In this document: one piece after another, positions 63,228 to 64,000 of the stretch | Layout: each line of letters opens with the position of its first letter | Position numbering within the stretch: the first letter of the stretch is position 1 | Source: Burkholderia pyrrocinia | GTDB taxonomy: Bacteria > Pseudomonadota > Gammaproteobacteria > Burkholderiales > Burkholderiaceae | Length of the DNA stretch: 64,000 bases | NCBI RefSeq assembly: GCF_001028665.1 | Contig: NZ_CP011506.1 | Span: 1-64,000 of the forward strand | Reading direction: 5' to 3' | Notes under the pieces: model-generated | The model's input: only the letters and a program-made list of their open reading frames with translations | Databases searched by the model: none | What the model was told of the DNA's origin: nothing | Program-made: the position numbers and the translations under genes

Positions 63228-63664
63228 CGCTGCAGTACCTCAACCCGCTCGGCCGTCGTGCGGACAATTTTGCGCGGCGGCCGCTCTCGCGGCCGCGCTG
63301 ACGGAATCGCGATCGCGCCGCGCGATCGGAGATCGCTGCGGCGCTCATGACCAGGACGCAGCACCGTCGGTCCGCTGCGTCCTGCAGGTCCATCCCCTTC
63401 CGCCGGCACGCCGCTGCCGTCGACCTCTCAACCCGGAGCCCACGTTCGCCCGCCGTGCCCTGGCGGACGGACCGTTGCGCCGTGCGCGACGAATGTCGCA
63501 CGGCGCGCCGCTCCTGCAAGGGGCTTTCGCGGCATATCCTCGCGCGCTTCGCGCACTCCGGTATTCCACGGTCCCCTTGCCCGCCATTCCCCTGCGGGCG
63601 CTCGCCAGCTCCGGGTAGCACGGTTTGCGAGCCGCATCGCTCTGGCTGCCCCTATCTCAACTCT
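63228..63664. other. hairpin-rich gap before the methyltransferase
   Basis: About 437 bases without a gene I can support. It contains GCGGCCGC (63277-63284) repeated at 63289-63296 with a 4-base loop, dyads around CGCGATCGCG near 63306-63330, and an imperfect long hairpin with arms GCGCCGTGCG/CGCACGGCGC near 63476-63511. This resembles the hairpin-rich gap at 60119-60591. Confidence 0.45.
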
Positions 63665-63676
63665 ATGGAGCTGACC

Positions 63677-64000
63677 GTGAGCTATTTGTACAACGGCGAC
63701 TGCCTGGTCGCCATGCCCAAACTCGCCCCCGAATCCGTCGACTGCATCGTGACGGACCCGCCTTACCTCGTGAATTTCCGCGATCGCAGCGGCCGCTCGA
63801 TCGCGAACGACGTGAACGGCGACTGGCTGGCGCCGGCGTTCGCCGAAATGTTCCGCGTCCTGAAACGCGATGCCGTGTGCATTTCGTTCTACGGCTGGAA
63901 CAAGGTCGACCTGTTTTTCGACGCCTGGAAGGCCGCCGGCTTTCGCGTGGCCGGCCATTTCGTCTTCACGAAGTCCTACGCGTCCAAGGCCGGCCTGGTG
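63677..64000 (+). CDS. DNA methyltransferase, DPPY type, 5' part only
   Basis: Starts at GTG 63677 (GGAG seven bases upstream; an in-frame ATG at 63665 has no ribosome binding site) and runs off the window after 108 codons. Motif IV is TDPPYLVNF at about 29-37, preceded by LYNGDCLVAMPKLAPESVD. This is the beginning of beta-class N4-cytosine/N6-adenine methylases, in which motif IV comes first. WNKVDLFFDAWKAAGF follows as usual. No endonuclease partner is visible, so it may be an orphan plasmid methylase. Confidence 0.85.
   Translation, partial: MSYLYNGDCLVAMPKLAPESVDCIVTDPPYLVNFRDRSGRSIANDVNGDWLAPAFAEMFRVLKRDAVCISFYGWNKVDLFFDAWKAAGFRVAGHFVFTKSYASKAGLV

Overview
The window is high-GC DNA with Burkholderia-type gene content: the imuA-imuB-dnaE2 mutasome, a Burkholderia-style CDI locus with a DUF746 protein, a YadA-like adhesin built of long repeats, and a DUF3701-like integrase. 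It is best read as part of a large conjugative plasmid or megaplasmid, probably of a Burkholderia (cepacia-complex-like) host. The plasmid assignment rests on F-type traH/traG at the left edge, two unrelated replication initiators, an iteron array, parAB with palindromic parS-like sites, and a vapBC pair. No rRNA, tRNA or CRISPR array was seen.

Layout. 0-8 kb: the 3' end of traH (stop codon apparently lost by a 1-nt change), traG, small lipoproteins, a zeta-toxin/KfrB fusion with a small partner gene, a DUF1173 protein and coupled membrane proteins. 8-15 kb: a FkbM-like methyltransferase and a 1662-aa trimeric autotransporter whose stalk holds eight 408-bp repeats. 15-17.7 kb: an IncFII-type RepA-like gene with a DnaA box and AT-rich repeats just downstream, then a SRAP (abasic-site shield) protein with a long insertion. 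17.7-23 kb: a LexA box followed by imuA-imuB-dnaE2. 23-27.6 kb: a second replicon, with a Rep_3 initiator, 18 same-orientation 17-bp iterons, parB, parA and five parS-like palindromes. 27.6-30.4 kb: an ATP-dependent DNA ligase, vapBC and small genes. 30.4-33.8 kb: two 28-bp sites with 11-6-11 architecture, exactly 200 bp apart, around a promoter-to-terminator unit (candidate small RNA), then a tyrosine recombinase fused to a pRiA4b ORF-3-like domain.

34-41 kb is a defence island: a BsuBI/PstI-type restriction-modification pair, a convergent RloC/PrrC-like ATPase with zinc hook and a putative anticodon-nuclease triad, and a two-gene unit encoding an unknown protein and an Abi_C/HEPN-like protein. 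41-44.6 kb holds hypothetical genes and a DUF2971 protein. 44.8-57.8 kb is a two-partner secretion/CDI locus in the order cdiA-cdiI-cdiB-DUF746. CdiA carries a VENN motif and ends in a WHH-type HNH nuclease domain; the adjacent immunity gene is SUKH (SMI1/KNR4)-like and visibly AT-richer. Paralogous small genes lie on both sides of this locus. 58-64 kb carries small plasmid genes (DUF932, LPD29-like, hypotheticals) separated by strong GC hairpins, and ends inside a DPPY-type DNA methyltransferase.

The backbone functions (transfer, replication, partition, addiction, SOS mutagenesis) are interleaved with competition (CDI, adhesin) and phage-defence cargo. The least familiar parts are the recombinase fusion with its paired sites and enclosed small transcript, the unknown-plus-Abi_C/HEPN pair, and the zeta-KfrB fusion with its candidate antitoxin.
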